Assembly (NCBI RefSeq): GCF_022179725.1
Contig: NZ_BPRC01000002.1
Span: forward strand, 1-64,000
Direction: 5' to 3'
Length of the DNA: 64,000 bases
Source: Methylorubrum aminovorans
GTDB taxonomy: Bacteria; Pseudomonadota; Alphaproteobacteria; Rhizobiales; Beijerinckiaceae
Shown: one piece after another, positions 1 to 10,444 of the stretch
Position numbering within the stretch: the first letter of the stretch is position 1
How the letters are laid out: each line of letters starts with the position of its first letter
The notes under the pieces: model-generated
What the model was told of the DNA's origin: nothing
Seen by the model: the letters and a program-made list of their open reading frames with translations, nothing else
Database searches by the model: none
Position numbers and translations under genes: made by a program

Positions 1-121
1 TCATCTCGGCGCGCACCGCGTCAGCCACCCTCTGCAGCTCGCTCTCCGGCAGAAGCCGGAGACGATCCGGCGTCTCAAGACCCTCTAGGATCGTCGTGTC
101 CGCTAGTGCCAATGCCTTCAC
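1..121 (-). CDS. Possible 5' end of a dxs-like gene (partial)
   Basis: About 40 codons run off the left edge on the minus strand, opening with GTG at 121. The visible peptide contains TPDRLRLLPESELQRVAD, which resembles the extreme N-terminus of 1-deoxy-D-xylulose-5-phosphate synthase (a leader followed by DLRxLPxxxLxxLAxELR). An in-frame stop lies upstream at 143-145, so the gene would start here. The identification rests on about 25 residues and is tentative. Confidence 0.35.
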   Translation of the reverse strand, partial: MKALALADTTILEGLETPDRLRLLPESELQRVADAVRAEM

Positions 122-477
122 CCGTCTCTCAATGCGTTCCCGTCAGCAGGGCGGCTCCTGCAGGACCGCACGCCCGAATCCTCGAACGCGGCCCGCCGCT
201 TGGATCTCGCCCGCACCCGGAAACCGCTCGCCCCGGGACGTATGAACGATCATTCTAGCGCAAACCGATCACGGGATACCATGATCTCGCTGCAACAGCG
301 GCGCACCTTTCAGAGGATTCGGCCGCCTCGTCTGCCTTCAGAGTTAAGGCAGCCCCACGATTTCACGCGTGACGCGCCCTCAATTATGGATGAAGGGTGC
401 ATTGATCAACATCTCGCCCGGTTTTCGCTCCCGCGGCCCGTTTCCCTTTGGCCCGCTCATCCTCAGGCTGCCGCTCG
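122..477. other. Intergenic stretch, no supported gene
   Basis: Short open frames exist on both strands but none has a believable start, ribosome binding site or protein-like composition. It presumably holds the promoters of the flanking, outward-reading genes. Confidence 0.5.
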
Positions 478-732
478 ATGTCTCTCGCCGCACTGACACC
501 GGTCACGGTCGCGCTGGCGCTCGCCCTGATCGGCGGCAGCACAGCCTGGGCGGCGGATGCCGGCAGACCGCGCGTCGACGCGGCGCATTGCCCCGGCGAC
601 GTCCGTTGCCGCCGCCCGCCGGGACCGCCGGACCGGGACATCCGCCCGCTGATCGACCCGCTCGGGCGCCCCTGTGGTATCCGCTGGCGCGAGACGCCGT
701 CCGGCCCCCGGCGCGTCCGAGTCTGCTATTGA
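478..732 (+). CDS. Small secreted protein of unknown function
   Basis: An 84-residue protein. The start at ATG 478 puts a clear signal peptide at residues 1-26 (hydrophobic core ALTPVTVALALALIGG, then an AWA-type cleavage site). The mature part is short, rich in Pro and Arg, and has four cysteines, so a periplasmic or exported protein is likely. It ends 7 bases before the NUC1 nuclease gene and is probably co-transcribed with it. No family was recognised. Confidence 0.5.
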   Translation: MSLAALTPVTVALALALIGGSTAWAADAGRPRVDAAHCPGDVRCRRPPGPPDRDIRPLIDPLGRPCGIRWRETPSGPRRVRVCY

Positions 733-739
733 TCCGGAA

Positions 740-1615
740 ATGGCGCTGCGATCCGTCCTTCCCGCCCTTTTCCTCCTCGTCGTCTCCCACGCCGCGGCAT
801 CCCAGGCGCTTCAGGACGCCCCTGCCTGTCCCACGCTGTTCGCGGACGGCCGAGCGCCGGCCCTCACCAACCCGAAGCTTGCCGACAGGGCCGTGCCGCT
901 CTGCTTCGAGGCCTTCGCGGTGCTGCATTCGGGTGCCTCGCGCACGCCGCTCTACGCCGCCGAGCGCCTGACGCGCCGCAGTGTGTCTGCCGCCCGCCGG
1001 GTGGAGCGCGCCGACGCCTTCCACGACGAGGACCGCCTGCCTGAGGACGACCGCGCCAGCCTCGCCGACTACGTCCGCAGCGGCTACGACCGGGGCCACC
1101 TCGCCCCGGCCGGCGACATGCCGACCGCGGTGGCCCAGGCCGAATCCTTCAGCCTCGCCAACATCGTGCCCCAGAACCGGTCGCTGAACCGCGGCCTGTG
1201 GGCGGCGATCGAGGAGAGCGTGCGCCGGCTCGCCACCGAGCGCGGCGAGATCTTCGTGGTGACCGGCCCGGTCTTCGAGGGCCGTTCGGTCGGCGCGATC
1301 AAGGGGCGGGTGCTGGTGCCGACGCAGCTCTTCAAAGCGATCTACGACCCGCGCACCGGCGAGGCGGGGGCCTATCTCGCCCCGAACGCGGCGGGCGCGG
1401 AATGGCGCGCGGTCCCGCTCACCACCCTGCGGGACATCGCCGGCCTCGACGTGTTCCCGGCGCTGCCCGAGGCGACGAAAGCCAAGGCAATGTCGCTGCC
1501 CGAACCGCAGGAATTCTCCCGCGGCAGCCAGGAATCTTTCGCCGACTTCCTGAAGCAACTGGCCGTCGATGTCCTGCGCCGGCTCTGGCGCGAGTTGATG
1601 CGCGCGATCTTCTGA
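740..1615 (+). CDS. Secreted DNA/RNA non-specific endonuclease (NUC1 family)
   Basis: The protein has 291 residues with a signal peptide at about 1-20. The motif DRGHLAPAGDM is the DRGH catalytic signature of the beta-beta-alpha metal NUC1/Serratia-type nucleases, with the general-base His at residue 120. A metal-ligand Asn region follows (NIVPQNRSLNRGLW). These Mg-dependent enzymes cut DNA and RNA without sequence preference, here presumably in the periplasm or outside the cell. ATG 740 was chosen over an upstream in-frame start because only it gives an N-terminal signal peptide. The gene lies 10 bases upstream of a small unknown gene. Confidence 0.85.
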   Translation: MALRSVLPALFLLVVSHAAASQALQDAPACPTLFADGRAPALTNPKLADRAVPLCFEAFAVLHSGASRTPLYAAERLTRRSVSAARRVERADAFHDEDRLPEDDRASLADYVRSGYDRGHLAPAGDMPTAVAQAESFSLANIVPQNRSLNRGLWAAIEESVRRLATERGEIFVVTGPVFEGRSVGAIKGRVLVPTQLFKAIYDPRTGEAGAYLAPNAAGAEWRAVPLTTLRDIAGLDVFPALPEATKAKAMSLPEPQEFSRGSQESFADFLKQLAVDVLRRLWRELMRAIF

Positions 1616-1625
1616 GGAGGCTCCG

Positions 1626-1904
1626 ATGCCGCGCCGCAAATCCGATCCCGCCCTACCCTTCCGCCCCTTCGCGGAGGATGCGGGCGTCCAGACCTTGGCC
1701 GGATTCTCGATCGAGAACGGCACGCAGCGCATCGCCCTGCACGGCAGCCTCGATCTCACCCGCGACCGAGCTGGGCTCGAACGTGCAAGAACGCTGAAGA
1801 GCCTGTTCGAGGCCATCGTCGCCACCCTCGAAACGGAAGACCTGCCCGATTCCATCCCCGATGAGCCGGAGACGGCCGAGCCGGTGCGCAACCCCTTCGC
1901 CTGA
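1626..1904 (+). CDS. Conserved-looking small protein, function unknown
   Basis: A 92-residue soluble, acidic protein without signal peptide or membrane segment. The start ATG 1626 follows a GAGGAGG-like ribosome binding site at 1614-1622, 10 bases after the nuclease gene, so the two are likely co-transcribed. Chromosomal codon use and the strong ribosome binding site support a real gene. No domain was recognised. Confidence 0.65.
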   Translation: MPRRKSDPALPFRPFAEDAGVQTLAGFSIENGTQRIALHGSLDLTRDRAGLERARTLKSLFEAIVATLETEDLPDSIPDEPETAEPVRNPFA

Positions 1905-2125
1905 GGCCAGTTCGCCCACCCCGGCCGAAGCCCGACATCGCGCCGATGCCCAGCGCTTCGCCTTGCCCCTGCCCGGCGGCCCTGATACTCGAACACGAAA
2001 TTCTTCATCCGCGAGCGGACGGTGCCCGCGCGGCATGGCTCGTCTGAGCCGGCCTCGCGCGAGAGGCCACGCATCCGCGACCGCCGGCCCGCCCGGCACC
2101 CACGCTTCACGCAGGACGAACGCAC

Positions 2126-3778
2126 ATGGCCCGCGAATTCATCTACCACATGCGGGGTCTGACCAAGACCTATGTCGGGGGCAAGAAGGTCCTCGATAAC
2201 GTCAACCTGTCCTTCTACCCCGATGCCAAGATCGGTGTGCTCGGCATCAACGGCGCCGGCAAGTCGACGCTGCTCAAGATCATGGCCGGCATCGACAAGG
2301 ACTGGACCGGCGAGGGCTTCGTCGCGCAGGGCGCGCGCGTCGGCTACCTGCCGCAGGAGCCGCAGCTCGATCCGAACAAGTCGGTGCGCGAGAACGTCAT
2401 GGAGGGCGTGGCCGAGAAGCAGGCGCTGCTCGACCGCTACAACGAACTCGCGATGAACTATTCCGAGGAGACGGCGGACGAGATGACCGCCCTCCAGGAC
2501 CAGATCGAGGCGCAGAACCTCTGGGAGCTCGATTCCAAGGTCGATCAGGCGATGGAAGCGCTCGGCTGCCCCAGCGACGAGCAGCCGGTGGCGACCCTCT
2601 CGGGCGGCGAGCGCCGCCGCGTGGCCCTGTGCAAGCTTCTGCTCTGGGAGCCGGAGCTGCTGCTCCTCGACGAGCCGACCAACCACCTCGACGCCGAAAC
2701 GGTGAACTGGTTGGAAGGTCACCTCAAGCAGTATCCGGGCGCGATCCTGATCGTGACCCACGACCGCTACTTCCTCGACAACGTCACCGGCTGGATCCTC
2801 GAACTCGATCGCGGCCGGGGCATCCCCTACGAGGGCAACTATTCGGCGTGGCTGGTGCAGAAGCAGAAGCGGCTTGAGCAGGAGGGCCGCGAGGACATGG
2901 CCCGCCAGCGCTCGATCGCCCGCGAGCAGGAATGGATCGCCGCCTCGCCCAAGGCCCGGCAGTCGAAGTCGAAGGCGCGTATCACCCGCTACGAGGAACT
3001 GGTCGCCAAGCAGAATAGCAAGGTCGACGCGGCCGCGCAGATCGTCATCCCGATCGACGAGCGGCTCGGGCAGAACGTCATCGAGTTCAGCCACCTCAAC
3101 AAGGCCTTCGGCGACCGCCTGCTGATCGAGGATCTTTCGTTCAAGCTGCCGCCAGGCGGCATCGTCGGCGTCATCGGCCCGAACGGCGCCGGCAAGACCA
3201 CCCTGTTCAAGATGATCACCGGCCAGGAGAAGCCCGACGGCGGCACGATCGAGGTCGGCGAGACGGTCAAGCTCGGCTACGTCGACCAGTCGCGCGACGC
3301 GCTCGACCCCAACGCCACCGTCTGGCAGGAGGTGTCGGGCGGCAACGACATCATCTATTTCAACAAGCGCGAGATCAATTCGCGCGCCTATTGCGCGGCC
3401 TTCGCCTTCAAGGGCGGCGACCAGCAGAAGAAGGTCGGTACCCTCTCGGGCGGTGAGCGCAACCGCGTCCATCTGGCCCGCACGCTCAAGGGCGGCGCCA
3501 ACGTGCTGCTGCTCGACGAGCCGACCAACGACCTCGACATGGAGACCCTGCGCGCCCTTGAGGATGCGCTGGAGGATTACGCGGGCTGCGCCGTCATCAT
3601 CAGCCACGATCGCTGGTTCCTGAACCGCATCGCGACCCACATCCTCGCTTTCGAGGGTGACAGCCATGTCGAGTGGTTCGAGGGGAACTTCTCGGATTAT
3701 GAGGCGGACAAGAAGCGCCGCCTCGGCCTCGAGTCGATCATTCCGAAGAAGCTGAAGTACAAGAAGTTTTCGCGCTGA
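2126..3778 (+). CDS. ettA: Energy-dependent translational throttle protein EttA (ABC-F ATPase)
   Basis: A 550-residue protein with two complete ABC cassettes and no membrane domain. Walker A motifs are GINGAGKS (residues 40-47) and GPNGAGKT (about 350). Both LSGGE signatures and both LLLDEPTN Walker B motifs are intact. The linker between cassettes is long and charged. EttA binds the ribosomal E site and gates the first elongation step according to the ATP/ADP ratio. Length and motif spacing match the family closely. It is followed by a strong stem-loop. Confidence 0.95.
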   Translation: MAREFIYHMRGLTKTYVGGKKVLDNVNLSFYPDAKIGVLGINGAGKSTLLKIMAGIDKDWTGEGFVAQGARVGYLPQEPQLDPNKSVRENVMEGVAEKQALLDRYNELAMNYSEETADEMTALQDQIEAQNLWELDSKVDQAMEALGCPSDEQPVATLSGGERRRVALCKLLLWEPELLLLDEPTNHLDAETVNWLEGHLKQYPGAILIVTHDRYFLDNVTGWILELDRGRGIPYEGNYSAWLVQKQKRLEQEGREDMARQRSIAREQEWIAASPKARQSKSKARITRYEELVAKQNSKVDAAAQIVIPIDERLGQNVIEFSHLNKAFGDRLLIEDLSFKLPPGGIVGVIGPNGAGKTTLFKMITGQEKPDGGTIEVGETVKLGYVDQSRDALDPNATVWQEVSGGNDIIYFNKREINSRAYCAAFAFKGGDQQKKVGTLSGGERNRVHLARTLKGGANVLLLDEPTNDLDMETLRALEDALEDYAGCAVIISHDRWFLNRIATHILAFEGDSHVEWFEGNFSDYEADKKRRLGLESIIPKKLKYKKFSR

Positions 3779-3810
3779 TAACTCCCCTCTTCCCGCTATG
3801 TGGGGAGAGG

Positions 3811-3838
3811 GCTTTGCCGACCTTGTCGTCGGCAAAGC
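3811..3838 (+). terminator. Stem-loop downstream of ettA
   Basis: A perfect 11-bp inverted repeat (GCTTTGCCGAC / GTCGGCAAAGC) with a 6-base loop lies 33 bases after the ettA stop codon. There is no U-tract, so it may be a Rho-dependent or processing hairpin rather than a classical terminator. Confidence 0.5.
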
Positions 3839-3930
3839 GAGGCGGCGGCCGAAGGTAAGGGGGCGGTGCCGGAGGCGGCTTATCCGAGCCGCTCCCTCAC
3901 CGCCGCTCCGGCCTCGCCTCCGCTTCCGAC

Positions 3931-3976
3931 AGGCACGACGGGGTGCCTGCGGGCCTCTCCCCACCTGCGGGGAGAG
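3931..3976. repeat. Palindromic intergenic units between ettA and deoB
   Basis: Two stem-loops sit back to back: AGGCAC...GTGCCT (3931-3948) and CTCTCCCC-6 nt-GGGGAGAG (3955-3976). A related GTGGGGAGAGGG string occurs at 3800-3811. This is the layout of REP-like palindromic intergenic repeats common in Rhizobiales. It lies between convergent genes and may also help terminate deoB or ettA transcripts. Confidence 0.5.
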
Positions 3977-3991
3977 GGGTGCGCACTGCCC

Positions 3992-5212
3992 TCACCACCA
4001 TGCCCGGCCGGCCCCGAGCGGCGGCAGGCCGAGATGCGCCGCGACCGCAGCGCCGATATCCTCGAAGGTGTCGCGCCGCCCGATCGAACCGGGCGTGACC
4101 TCCGGCCCGAAGGCCAGCACCGGCACCTGCTCGCGGGTGTGCTCGGTGCCGGTCCAGGTCGGATCGTTGCCGTGGTCGGCGGTGATGACGCACAGATCGC
4201 CCGGCTTCAGGACGGCATGAATCTCAGGGATGCGGGCATCGAACGCCTCCAGTTCGGCGGCGTAGCCCGGCACGTCGCGGCGGTGGCCGTGCTCGGTGTC
4301 GAAATCCACGAGGTTGAGGAAGACGAAGCCGCCATCCGGCAGGCTGGCGAAGGCGTCGAGCGCCGCGTCGAGGCAGGCGGCGTTGCCAGCGGGCTTGACC
4401 TCGCGGCCGGTGGCGCGATGCGCGAAGATGTCGCCGATCTTGCCGACGCTCACCACGGCACGGCCGGCGGCGTCCAACACGTCGAGCAGGGTGTCGGCGG
4501 GCGGGGCCACGGAAAAATCCTTGCGGCGGCTGGTGCGGTGGAAGCCGTCTTTCTCACTGCCGATGAAGGGCCGGGCGATGACCCGCCCGACGCGATAAGG
4601 ATCGCAGAGGTCGCGCGCGATCCGGCAGGTCTCGTAGAGGCGCTCCAGCCCGAACGTTTCCTCGTGGGCGGCGATCTGAAAGACGCTGTCGGCGGAGGTG
4701 TAGCAGATCGGCCGGCCCGTCCGGACGTGCTCGGCCCCGAACGCGTCGATGATCGCGGTACCCGAGGCGTGGCGATCGCCGAGGATGCCGGGCAGGCCCG
4801 CCCGCGCGATCAGCGCCGCAGTGAGCTCGGCCGGGAAGGCGGGATGCGTATCGGGGAAGTGGCCCCAGGCTTCTCGCACCGGCACGCCGGCGATCTCCCA
4901 ATGGCCCGACGGCGTATCCTTGCCGGCGGCCGTCTCGACGGCGTGGCCCCACAGCGCCTGTGGCTCAGCCTCCGAAGCAAGGCCCGGCGGCACGCGGCCG
5001 GTGGCGCCCTCACAGGCCAGACCGAGGCCGAGCGCCACGAGGTTCGGCAGGCGTAAAGGCCCCGCGCGCAGGCCCGGTCGGTCGCCGCGCCCGTCGGCGC
5101 AGGCTTCCGCGATGTGCCCGACCGTGTCGGAGCCGGCATCGCCGTAGCGGTCTGCGTCCGGGGCGCCGCCGATGCCGACGGAATCGAGAACGACGAGGAG
5201 GGCGCGAGCCAT
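3992..5212 (-). CDS. deoB: Phosphopentomutase DeoB
   Basis: A 406-residue protein, the normal DeoB length. It interconverts (deoxy)ribose 1-phosphate and 5-phosphate in nucleoside salvage. The alkaline-phosphatase-superfamily metal sites are visible: [13 protein letters not shown] at the N-terminus, and [12 protein letters not shown] and [18 protein letters not shown] near the C-terminus. The cap domain includes [15 protein letters not shown] 5212 was chosen because the catalytic strand begins seven residues later. It follows yejF by only 4 bases on the same strand. Confidence 0.95.
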   Translation of the reverse strand: MARALLVVLDSVGIGGAPDADRYGDAGSDTVGHIAEACADGRGDRPGLRAGPLRLPNLVALGLGLACEGATGRVPPGLASEAEPQALWGHAVETAAGKDTPSGHWEIAGVPVREAWGHFPDTHPAFPAELTAALIARAGLPGILGDRHASGTAIIDAFGAEHVRTGRPICYTSADSVFQIAAHEETFGLERLYETCRIARDLCDPYRVGRVIARPFIGSEKDGFHRTSRRKDFSVAPPADTLLDVLDAAGRAVVSVGKIGDIFAHRATGREVKPAGNAACLDAALDAFASLPDGGFVFLNLVDFDTEHGHRRDVPGYAAELEAFDARIPEIHAVLKPGDLCVITADHGNDPTWTGTEHTREQVPVLAFGPEVTPGSIGRRDTFEDIGAAVAAHLGLPPLGAGRAWW

Positions 5213-5216
5213 GCGT

Positions 5217-6845
5217 TCAGGCCGGCTCGATTTCGGCGGTGGTCGCGGCATCCATCTCGAAGGCCGCCGCGAACAGGGTGCGGGTGTAGTCGGTCTTCGG
5301 CGCGGCGAAGATCGCCTCGGCCGGGCCCTCCTCGACCACTTGGCCGTGCTGCATCACCATGACGTAGTTCGAGAGCGCCCGGACCACTTTGAGGTCGTGG
5401 CTGATGAACAGGTAGGCGATGCCGCGCTCGCGCTGGAGATCACGCAACAGCGTCACGATCTGCGCCTGCACCGAGCGGTCCAGCGCCGAGGTCGGCTCGT
5501 CGAGGACGACGAAACGGGGCTTCAGGACGATGGCGCGGGCGATCGCGATGCGCTGGCGCTGGCCGCCGGAGAATTCGTGCGGGTAGCGGTCCATCGCCGC
5601 CGGGTCGAGACCGACATCGGTGAGCGCCTTCGCCACCAGGGCCCGGCGCTCGGCGCTTCCCTGCACCAGCCCTTGCACGGCGAGCCCCTCGGCGACGATG
5701 TCGCCCACCGACATCCGCGGAGAGAGTGAGCCGTAGGGATCCTGGAAGACCACCTGCATGTCCTTGCGCAGGGGCCGCATGGTGCGGGGGCCTCGGTCCT
5801 CGATCCGCTGGCCGAGGAACACGATCGGTCCCTCGGATTCGGTGAGCCGCAGCAGGGCGAGGCCGATCGTGGTCTTGCCCGAGCCGGATTCGCCGACGAC
5901 GCCGACGGTCTCGCCCGCTCGCACGACGAGCCGCACCCCATCGACCGCCTTGACGTGGCCGACGGTGCGCCGGAGCACGCCCGCCTTGAGGGGGAACCAC
6001 ACCTTGAGCGGCCCGGCCTCGACCAAAGCCTCGGCGTGCGTCGGCACGGGGTTCGCCCGGCCGGTGGGCTCGGAGGCGAGAAGCCGCTGGGTGTATTCGT
6101 GCTGCGGCCGGGTGAAGACCTGCGCCACCGGTCCCGCCTCCACGATCCGGCCGGAAAGCATGACGCAGACCCTGTTGGCGATGCGCCGCACGATGCCGAG
6201 ATCGTGGGTGATGAACAGCATCGCCATGCCGAGCCGCTTCTGCAGGTCGGCGAGCAGGCCTAAGATCTGCGCCTGCACGGTGACGTCGAGGGCGGTGGTC
6301 GGCTCGTCAGCGACCAGCAGGTCGGGCTCGCAGGCGAGCGCCATGGCGATCATCACCCGCTGGCGCTGGCCGCCCGACAATTCGTGCGGATAGGCGCCGA
6401 GCCGCCGCTCGGCATCGCGGATGCCGACGAGGTCGAGCAGTTCGAGGATTCGTTTCCGCGCGGCCTTGCCCTTGAGCCCCCGGTGGATCTCCAGCACCTC
6501 GCCGATCTGCCGCTGGATCGTGTGGAGCGGGTTGAGCGAGGTCATCGGCTCCTGGAACACCATGGTGATGTCCGCGCCGCGCACCGCGCGCATCTCGCGC
6601 TCGGGCAGCGCCAGGAGATCGCGCCCCTTGAACAGGATCTTCCCGCCCGGATGATACGCGGCGCCGTCGAGCAGGCGCAGGATCGACAGCGCCGTCACCG
6701 ACTTGCCGGAGCCGGATTCCCCCACCAGCGCCAGGGTCTCGCCCCGCTCGATCGTGAAGCTGACGCGATCCACTGCCCGCGTCTCACGCACCCCGCCCCG
6801 GAAGGCGACCGAGAGATCCTCGACGGTCAGCAGCGTATCGGACAT
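5217..6845 (-). CDS. yejF: YejF-type dual ABC ATPase of a peptide/microcin C importer
   Basis: A 542-residue fusion of two oppD/oppF-like ATPases. Each half has a Walker A (GESGSGKS near 42, GESGSGKTT near 320), a signature ([16 protein letters not shown]), a Walker B ([24 protein letters not shown]) and an OppD/F C-terminal extension. The architecture is that of YejF, the cytoplasmic motor of the YejABEF oligopeptide importer. The permease and binding-protein genes are not adjacent in this window. ATG 6845 fits the family N-terminus. Confidence 0.85.
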   Translation of the reverse strand: MSDTLLTVEDLSVAFRGGVRETRAVDRVSFTIERGETLALVGESGSGKSVTALSILRLLDGAAYHPGGKILFKGRDLLALPEREMRAVRGADITMVFQEPMTSLNPLHTIQRQIGEVLEIHRGLKGKAARKRILELLDLVGIRDAERRLGAYPHELSGGQRQRVMIAMALACEPDLLVADEPTTALDVTVQAQILGLLADLQKRLGMAMLFITHDLGIVRRIANRVCVMLSGRIVEAGPVAQVFTRPQHEYTQRLLASEPTGRANPVPTHAEALVEAGPLKVWFPLKAGVLRRTVGHVKAVDGVRLVVRAGETVGVVGESGSGKTTIGLALLRLTESEGPIVFLGQRIEDRGPRTMRPLRKDMQVVFQDPYGSLSPRMSVGDIVAEGLAVQGLVQGSAERRALVAKALTDVGLDPAAMDRYPHEFSGGQRQRIAIARAIVLKPRFVVLDEPTSALDRSVQAQIVTLLRDLQRERGIAYLFISHDLKVVRALSNYVMVMQHGQVVEEGPAEAIFAAPKTDYTRTLFAAAFEMDAATTAEIEPA

Positions 6846-6950
6846 CGAACCCCGGCGAAGAAAATCGGCCCGCCGCGCTCCGGTGTCGAGCGGGCGGGCC
6901 GTGGGGTTATAGCGCGCGGGCTCCCGCACGCGAATCGTCTTCGCGTCGCG

Positions 6951-9131
6951 CTACTGCGCCAGCCCGACCTGCACGAGGTTGTCGCTGAAGGTCGGCGAGT
7001 GGCCCATGCCGCCGTAGGTCGAGGCGCTGATGACGTTCACCGCCCCGTCGCGGTTGAGCGAGTGCCAGTAGCCGAGCGAGGCGATCACCAGCCCCGGCGG
7101 CACTTCGTCGGTCACCCGCGCTTGCCCGTGGAAGGCGCCGCGGTCGTTGAAGACGCGCACCAGCGCCCCTTCCGTGATCTCGCGGCTCGTCGCGTCGGCC
7201 GGGTTGATCAGGATCGTCTGCTCGCCTTGCGCTCGCACCTTGTGCGCCTCGTTGGCGTATTGCGAGTTGAGGAAGCCGTGGCTCTTGGGCGAGACGATGT
7301 TGAGGGGGTAGCGCTCGGCCTGAGCCGGGTTCGTTTCCGGGCGCTCGTTGGCCGGCACGTAGCCCGGCAGCGGGTCGAGGGGCTCGCCCCCCTGGAACTG
7401 CTCGTACATCTGCCGGAACGGCGGGGCGACGAAGTTGCCGCCGGTGACCGCAGCTTCCGAGTAGAACTCGCACTTGCCGGACGGCGTCGGAAAGTTGCCC
7501 TCCGCGTGCGGCGTGCGCGTAGCCGGATCGCCGACATTGAGGCGATACCAGCCGTGCTGGCGGAAATGGTCCATCGAGATGCCGCCGAGCTTCGGGCTCT
7601 CCCAATCGAGATACCATTCCATGAGTTCGGTCTCGCTCATGGAGAATTGCGGCTCGGTGAAGCCGAAGGTCTTGGCCAGCCGCCGGAACAGCTCGGCGTT
7701 CGAGACCGTCTCGCCCGGCGGCTCGATGGCCTTCTGGTTCAGGGTGAAGAAGAAGTGCCCCCAGGAGAACATCATGTCGTCGTGCTCGGCCGCCATGGTG
7801 GCCGGCAGCAGGATGTCGGCGTAGCGGGCGGTATCGGTGACGAAGTGCTCGCTGACGACCGTGAACAGGTCCTCGCGGGCAAGTCCGTGCTTGATCTTGG
7901 CGGTCTCGGTGGAGTTCGAGACCGGGTTGGCGTTGTAGACCATCAAAGCGTGGATGCCGGGCTCGATCCCCGCCTCACCGGTCAGCACCTCGCCGAGCTT
8001 GAGCACGTTGATGACCCGCGTGCCCTCCGGGATCAGGTCCGGCCGGCAGACGCGGTCCCAGTGCACCGGGAACTCCCAGAGCGGCATCTGGTAGACGCCG
8101 CCGCCCGGGTCCTTCCACGAGCCGGTGAGCGCGGGCAGCGAGAAGATGGCGCGCAGCGCCTGAGCACCGCCGGCGCTGCGCTCCACCGCAATCCCCGGCC
8201 GCAGCGCCGCGTTGGGGGTGGTGGCGTATTCGCGGGCCAGGTGCCGGATATCCTCGGCCGAGATGCCGCAGATCCCGGCGGCGAATTCCGGGGTGAAGGC
8301 CCGCGCCCGCTCCTTCAGCGGTTCGAAGCCGACGGTGTGGCGGGCGATGTAGTCGTCGTCGGTCAGTCCCTCTTCGATGATGACGTGGATCATCGCCATG
8401 GCCAGTGCGCCGTCGGTGCCGGGCTTCGGCATCAGGTGCCAGTCGGCCTGCGCCGCCGTGCGCGAGCGGTAGGGATCGATCACGATCACCTTTGCGCCGT
8501 TGCGCTGCGCTTCCTTGACGATGTGCCAGTGGTGCAGGTTGGTCGAGACCGAGTTGCACCCCCAGATCACGATGAGCTTCGACTGCTCGAAGCTCATCGG
8601 ATCGGTGCCGTTGGTGGGGCCCACCGTCAGCAGCCACGCGGTGCAGGAGCCCGAGCCGCAGAAGGTCTTCTCGGCCACCGTCGCGCCGAGGCGGTTGAAG
8701 AAGGCGTCACCGACGGTGAGCCCCTGCACCACGCCCTCGTTGCCGAGGTAGTTGTAGGGAAGGATCGCTTCCGCCCCGTGCGTCTCGATGATCGCGCTGA
8801 ACCGGCGGTGGATCTCTTCGAGCGCCTCGTCCCAGGTGATGCGCTCGAACTGTCCGCTGCCCTTCGGGCCGGCACGGCGCATCGGGTAAAGGATGCGATC
8901 GGGATTGTAGTGGTGCCGATCGAAGTCCTTGAGCTTGCCGCAGAGCGCGCCGCGGGTCATCGGGTGGTCGGGATTGCCGCGCACGTCGATCAGCCGCCCG
9001 TCCTCGACCGTGTAGATCATCGAGCAGGTATCGGGGCAGTCGTGCGGGCAGGCGCCGAGCCGGGTGATGGCCTGAGACGCGGTTTGGGCGGCCGCTTCGG
9101 CGTCGATCTCCGAGATGCGCTCTTCGAGCAT
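6951..9131 (-). CDS. Molybdopterin-dependent oxidoreductase with N-terminal [4Fe-4S] site
   Basis: A 726-residue member of the bis-MGD (DMSO reductase) superfamily. The N-terminal motif C28-x3-C32-x3-C36...C64 (CPHDCPDTC and GALCGK) binds one [4Fe-4S] cluster. The molybdopterin-binding repeats and a C-terminal molydop-binding domain (IVSPKSHGFLNSQYANE onward) follow. There is no Tat signal, so it is probably cytoplasmic. It resembles the catalytic subunits of formate dehydrogenase-like enzymes. The substrate cannot be fixed from sequence alone, and no electron-transfer partner gene is adjacent. Confidence 0.8.
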   Translation of the reverse strand: MLEERISEIDAEAAAQTASQAITRLGACPHDCPDTCSMIYTVEDGRLIDVRGNPDHPMTRGALCGKLKDFDRHHYNPDRILYPMRRAGPKGSGQFERITWDEALEEIHRRFSAIIETHGAEAILPYNYLGNEGVVQGLTVGDAFFNRLGATVAEKTFCGSGSCTAWLLTVGPTNGTDPMSFEQSKLIVIWGCNSVSTNLHHWHIVKEAQRNGAKVIVIDPYRSRTAAQADWHLMPKPGTDGALAMAMIHVIIEEGLTDDDYIARHTVGFEPLKERARAFTPEFAAGICGISAEDIRHLAREYATTPNAALRPGIAVERSAGGAQALRAIFSLPALTGSWKDPGGGVYQMPLWEFPVHWDRVCRPDLIPEGTRVINVLKLGEVLTGEAGIEPGIHALMVYNANPVSNSTETAKIKHGLAREDLFTVVSEHFVTDTARYADILLPATMAAEHDDMMFSWGHFFFTLNQKAIEPPGETVSNAELFRRLAKTFGFTEPQFSMSETELMEWYLDWESPKLGGISMDHFRQHGWYRLNVGDPATRTPHAEGNFPTPSGKCEFYSEAAVTGGNFVAPPFRQMYEQFQGGEPLDPLPGYVPANERPETNPAQAERYPLNIVSPKSHGFLNSQYANEAHKVRAQGEQTILINPADATSREITEGALVRVFNDRGAFHGQARVTDEVPPGLVIASLGYWHSLNRDGAVNVISASTYGGMGHSPTFSDNLVQVGLAQ

Positions 9132-9436
9132 CGTGTTCCTCCTCCTGAGGCCGGATCTTGGCGTCCGGCTCTTGCAAGCATCGAGCCTAGCGCGGAGGCT
9201 GCCGGAAAAATAGTGCGATTCTAAGAATCGGCCTAAGGTACAACTCTCTCGCGAAGCACCAATCCCGGCACAATGTTGCTTGCCAACAGAGCAGTCCGTG
9301 ACGTGTCGAACGGCAACCGTCCCCTTCCTGAGCCGGCGCCCTGGAGCTGTGCTCGACCCGATTGCAGCAGGTCGGCGGCTCCGGCTCCGTGTCTTCTGGC
9401 GCCTTGTTTCGACAAACCGCCATCCACTTCGCCGGA

Positions 9437-10381
9437 ATGCGCCCTAGATCAGGCGCCGTGCACCGTCTCGCTTTCACCCTGTTGCCGGCCGCTCTCGTCG
9501 CCTGCGCCGGTCCCTCTCTTGCGGCCCCCTCGCCCGAGAGCGAGACGGTGGAGCAGGCACTGTGCCGGCTGATCGAGGATTCGGCCAAGGCGCGGCACTT
9601 GCCGGTGCCGTTTCTGACCCGGCTGATCTGGCGCGAGAGTTCGTTCCGCGTCGGCGTGGTGAGTCCGGCCGGCGCGCAAGGGGTGGCGCAGTTCATGCCC
9701 GGCACGGCCAAGGACCGCGGCCTCAGCGACCCCTTCGATCCCGAGCAGGCGATCCCGCACGCCGCGCACTTCCTGGCCGACCTCAAGCGGCAGTTCGGCA
9801 ATCTCGGGCTCGCGGCGGCGGCCTATAACGGCGGGCCGGGGCGCGTCTCGGCCTGGCTCGCCGGCAGCGGCGGCCTGCCCGCCGAGACGCGGGCCTACGT
9901 CATCGCCATCACCGGCCGCCCGGCGGAGGATTGGCGCCCGAACGCCGGCATCGAGATGCCGGAGGGGTCCGACCCGTCTGCGAAGAAGCCGGATGTGAAG
10001 GCAGAGAAATCCGACGCGAAGCCGCCCGCGCCGGAGGCCGAGACGCAGACTTGCCTGCAAGTCACCGCAGGGCTGCGCATCCCGTCGCGCGGCGACCGTT
10101 TCGCCCTGGCGATCGAGGGCGGCCCGGCCGCGCCCTGGGGCGTGCAGCTTGCCGGAAACTTTTCCAAGTCGCTGGCGCTGGCGAGCTTCCAGCGGGCGCG
10201 CACGCGCTACACCAGCGTGATCGGCGAGGTGCGGCCGATGATCATCGGCACGCGGCTGCGCTTCCGCGGCACCCGCACCTTCTACCGGGTGCGCATCCCG
10301 GCCGAGAGCCGGAACGCGGCCGACGGCCTGTGTCAGAAGATCCGCAATGTGGGCGGCGCCTGTATCGTCCTGAGGACATAA
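9437..10381 (+). CDS. Lytic murein transglycosylase with SLT and C-terminal SPOR domains
   Basis: 314 residues: signal peptide about 1-29, SLT domain about 50-160, a Lys/Pro/Glu-rich linker, and a SPOR-like domain about 225-313. The catalytic Glu is E67 in LIWRESSFR, followed by SPAGAQGVAQFMPGTA and AAAAYNGGPGRVSAWL, the standard SLT motifs. It cleaves peptidoglycan glycan strands in the periplasm, and the SPOR module would target denuded septal glycans. ATG 9437 places the signal peptide at the N-terminus. It is divergent from the molybdoenzyme gene. Confidence 0.85.
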   Translation: MRPRSGAVHRLAFTLLPAALVACAGPSLAAPSPESETVEQALCRLIEDSAKARHLPVPFLTRLIWRESSFRVGVVSPAGAQGVAQFMPGTAKDRGLSDPFDPEQAIPHAAHFLADLKRQFGNLGLAAAAYNGGPGRVSAWLAGSGGLPAETRAYVIAITGRPAEDWRPNAGIEMPEGSDPSAKKPDVKAEKSDAKPPAPEAETQTCLQVTAGLRIPSRGDRFALAIEGGPAAPWGVQLAGNFSKSLALASFQRARTRYTSVIGEVRPMIIGTRLRFRGTRTFYRVRIPAESRNAADGLCQKIRNVGGACIVLRT

Positions 10382-10444
10382 CTCCCAACACCGTCACCGC
10401 GCGGCCATGAAACCGCCGCGACCGCCGCGTCAATCACGAGTCAC

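Noticed and set aside
503..3964. A 1153-codon open frame on the minus strand
   Set aside because: It is antisense to the nuclease and ettA genes; high-GC codon structure opens the opposite frame. Its translation is low-complexity Arg/Gly/Glu/Val-rich with no motif.
6384..9224. A 946-codon open frame on the plus strand
   Set aside because: Antisense shadow of the molybdoenzyme and yejF genes. No ribosome binding site or domain.
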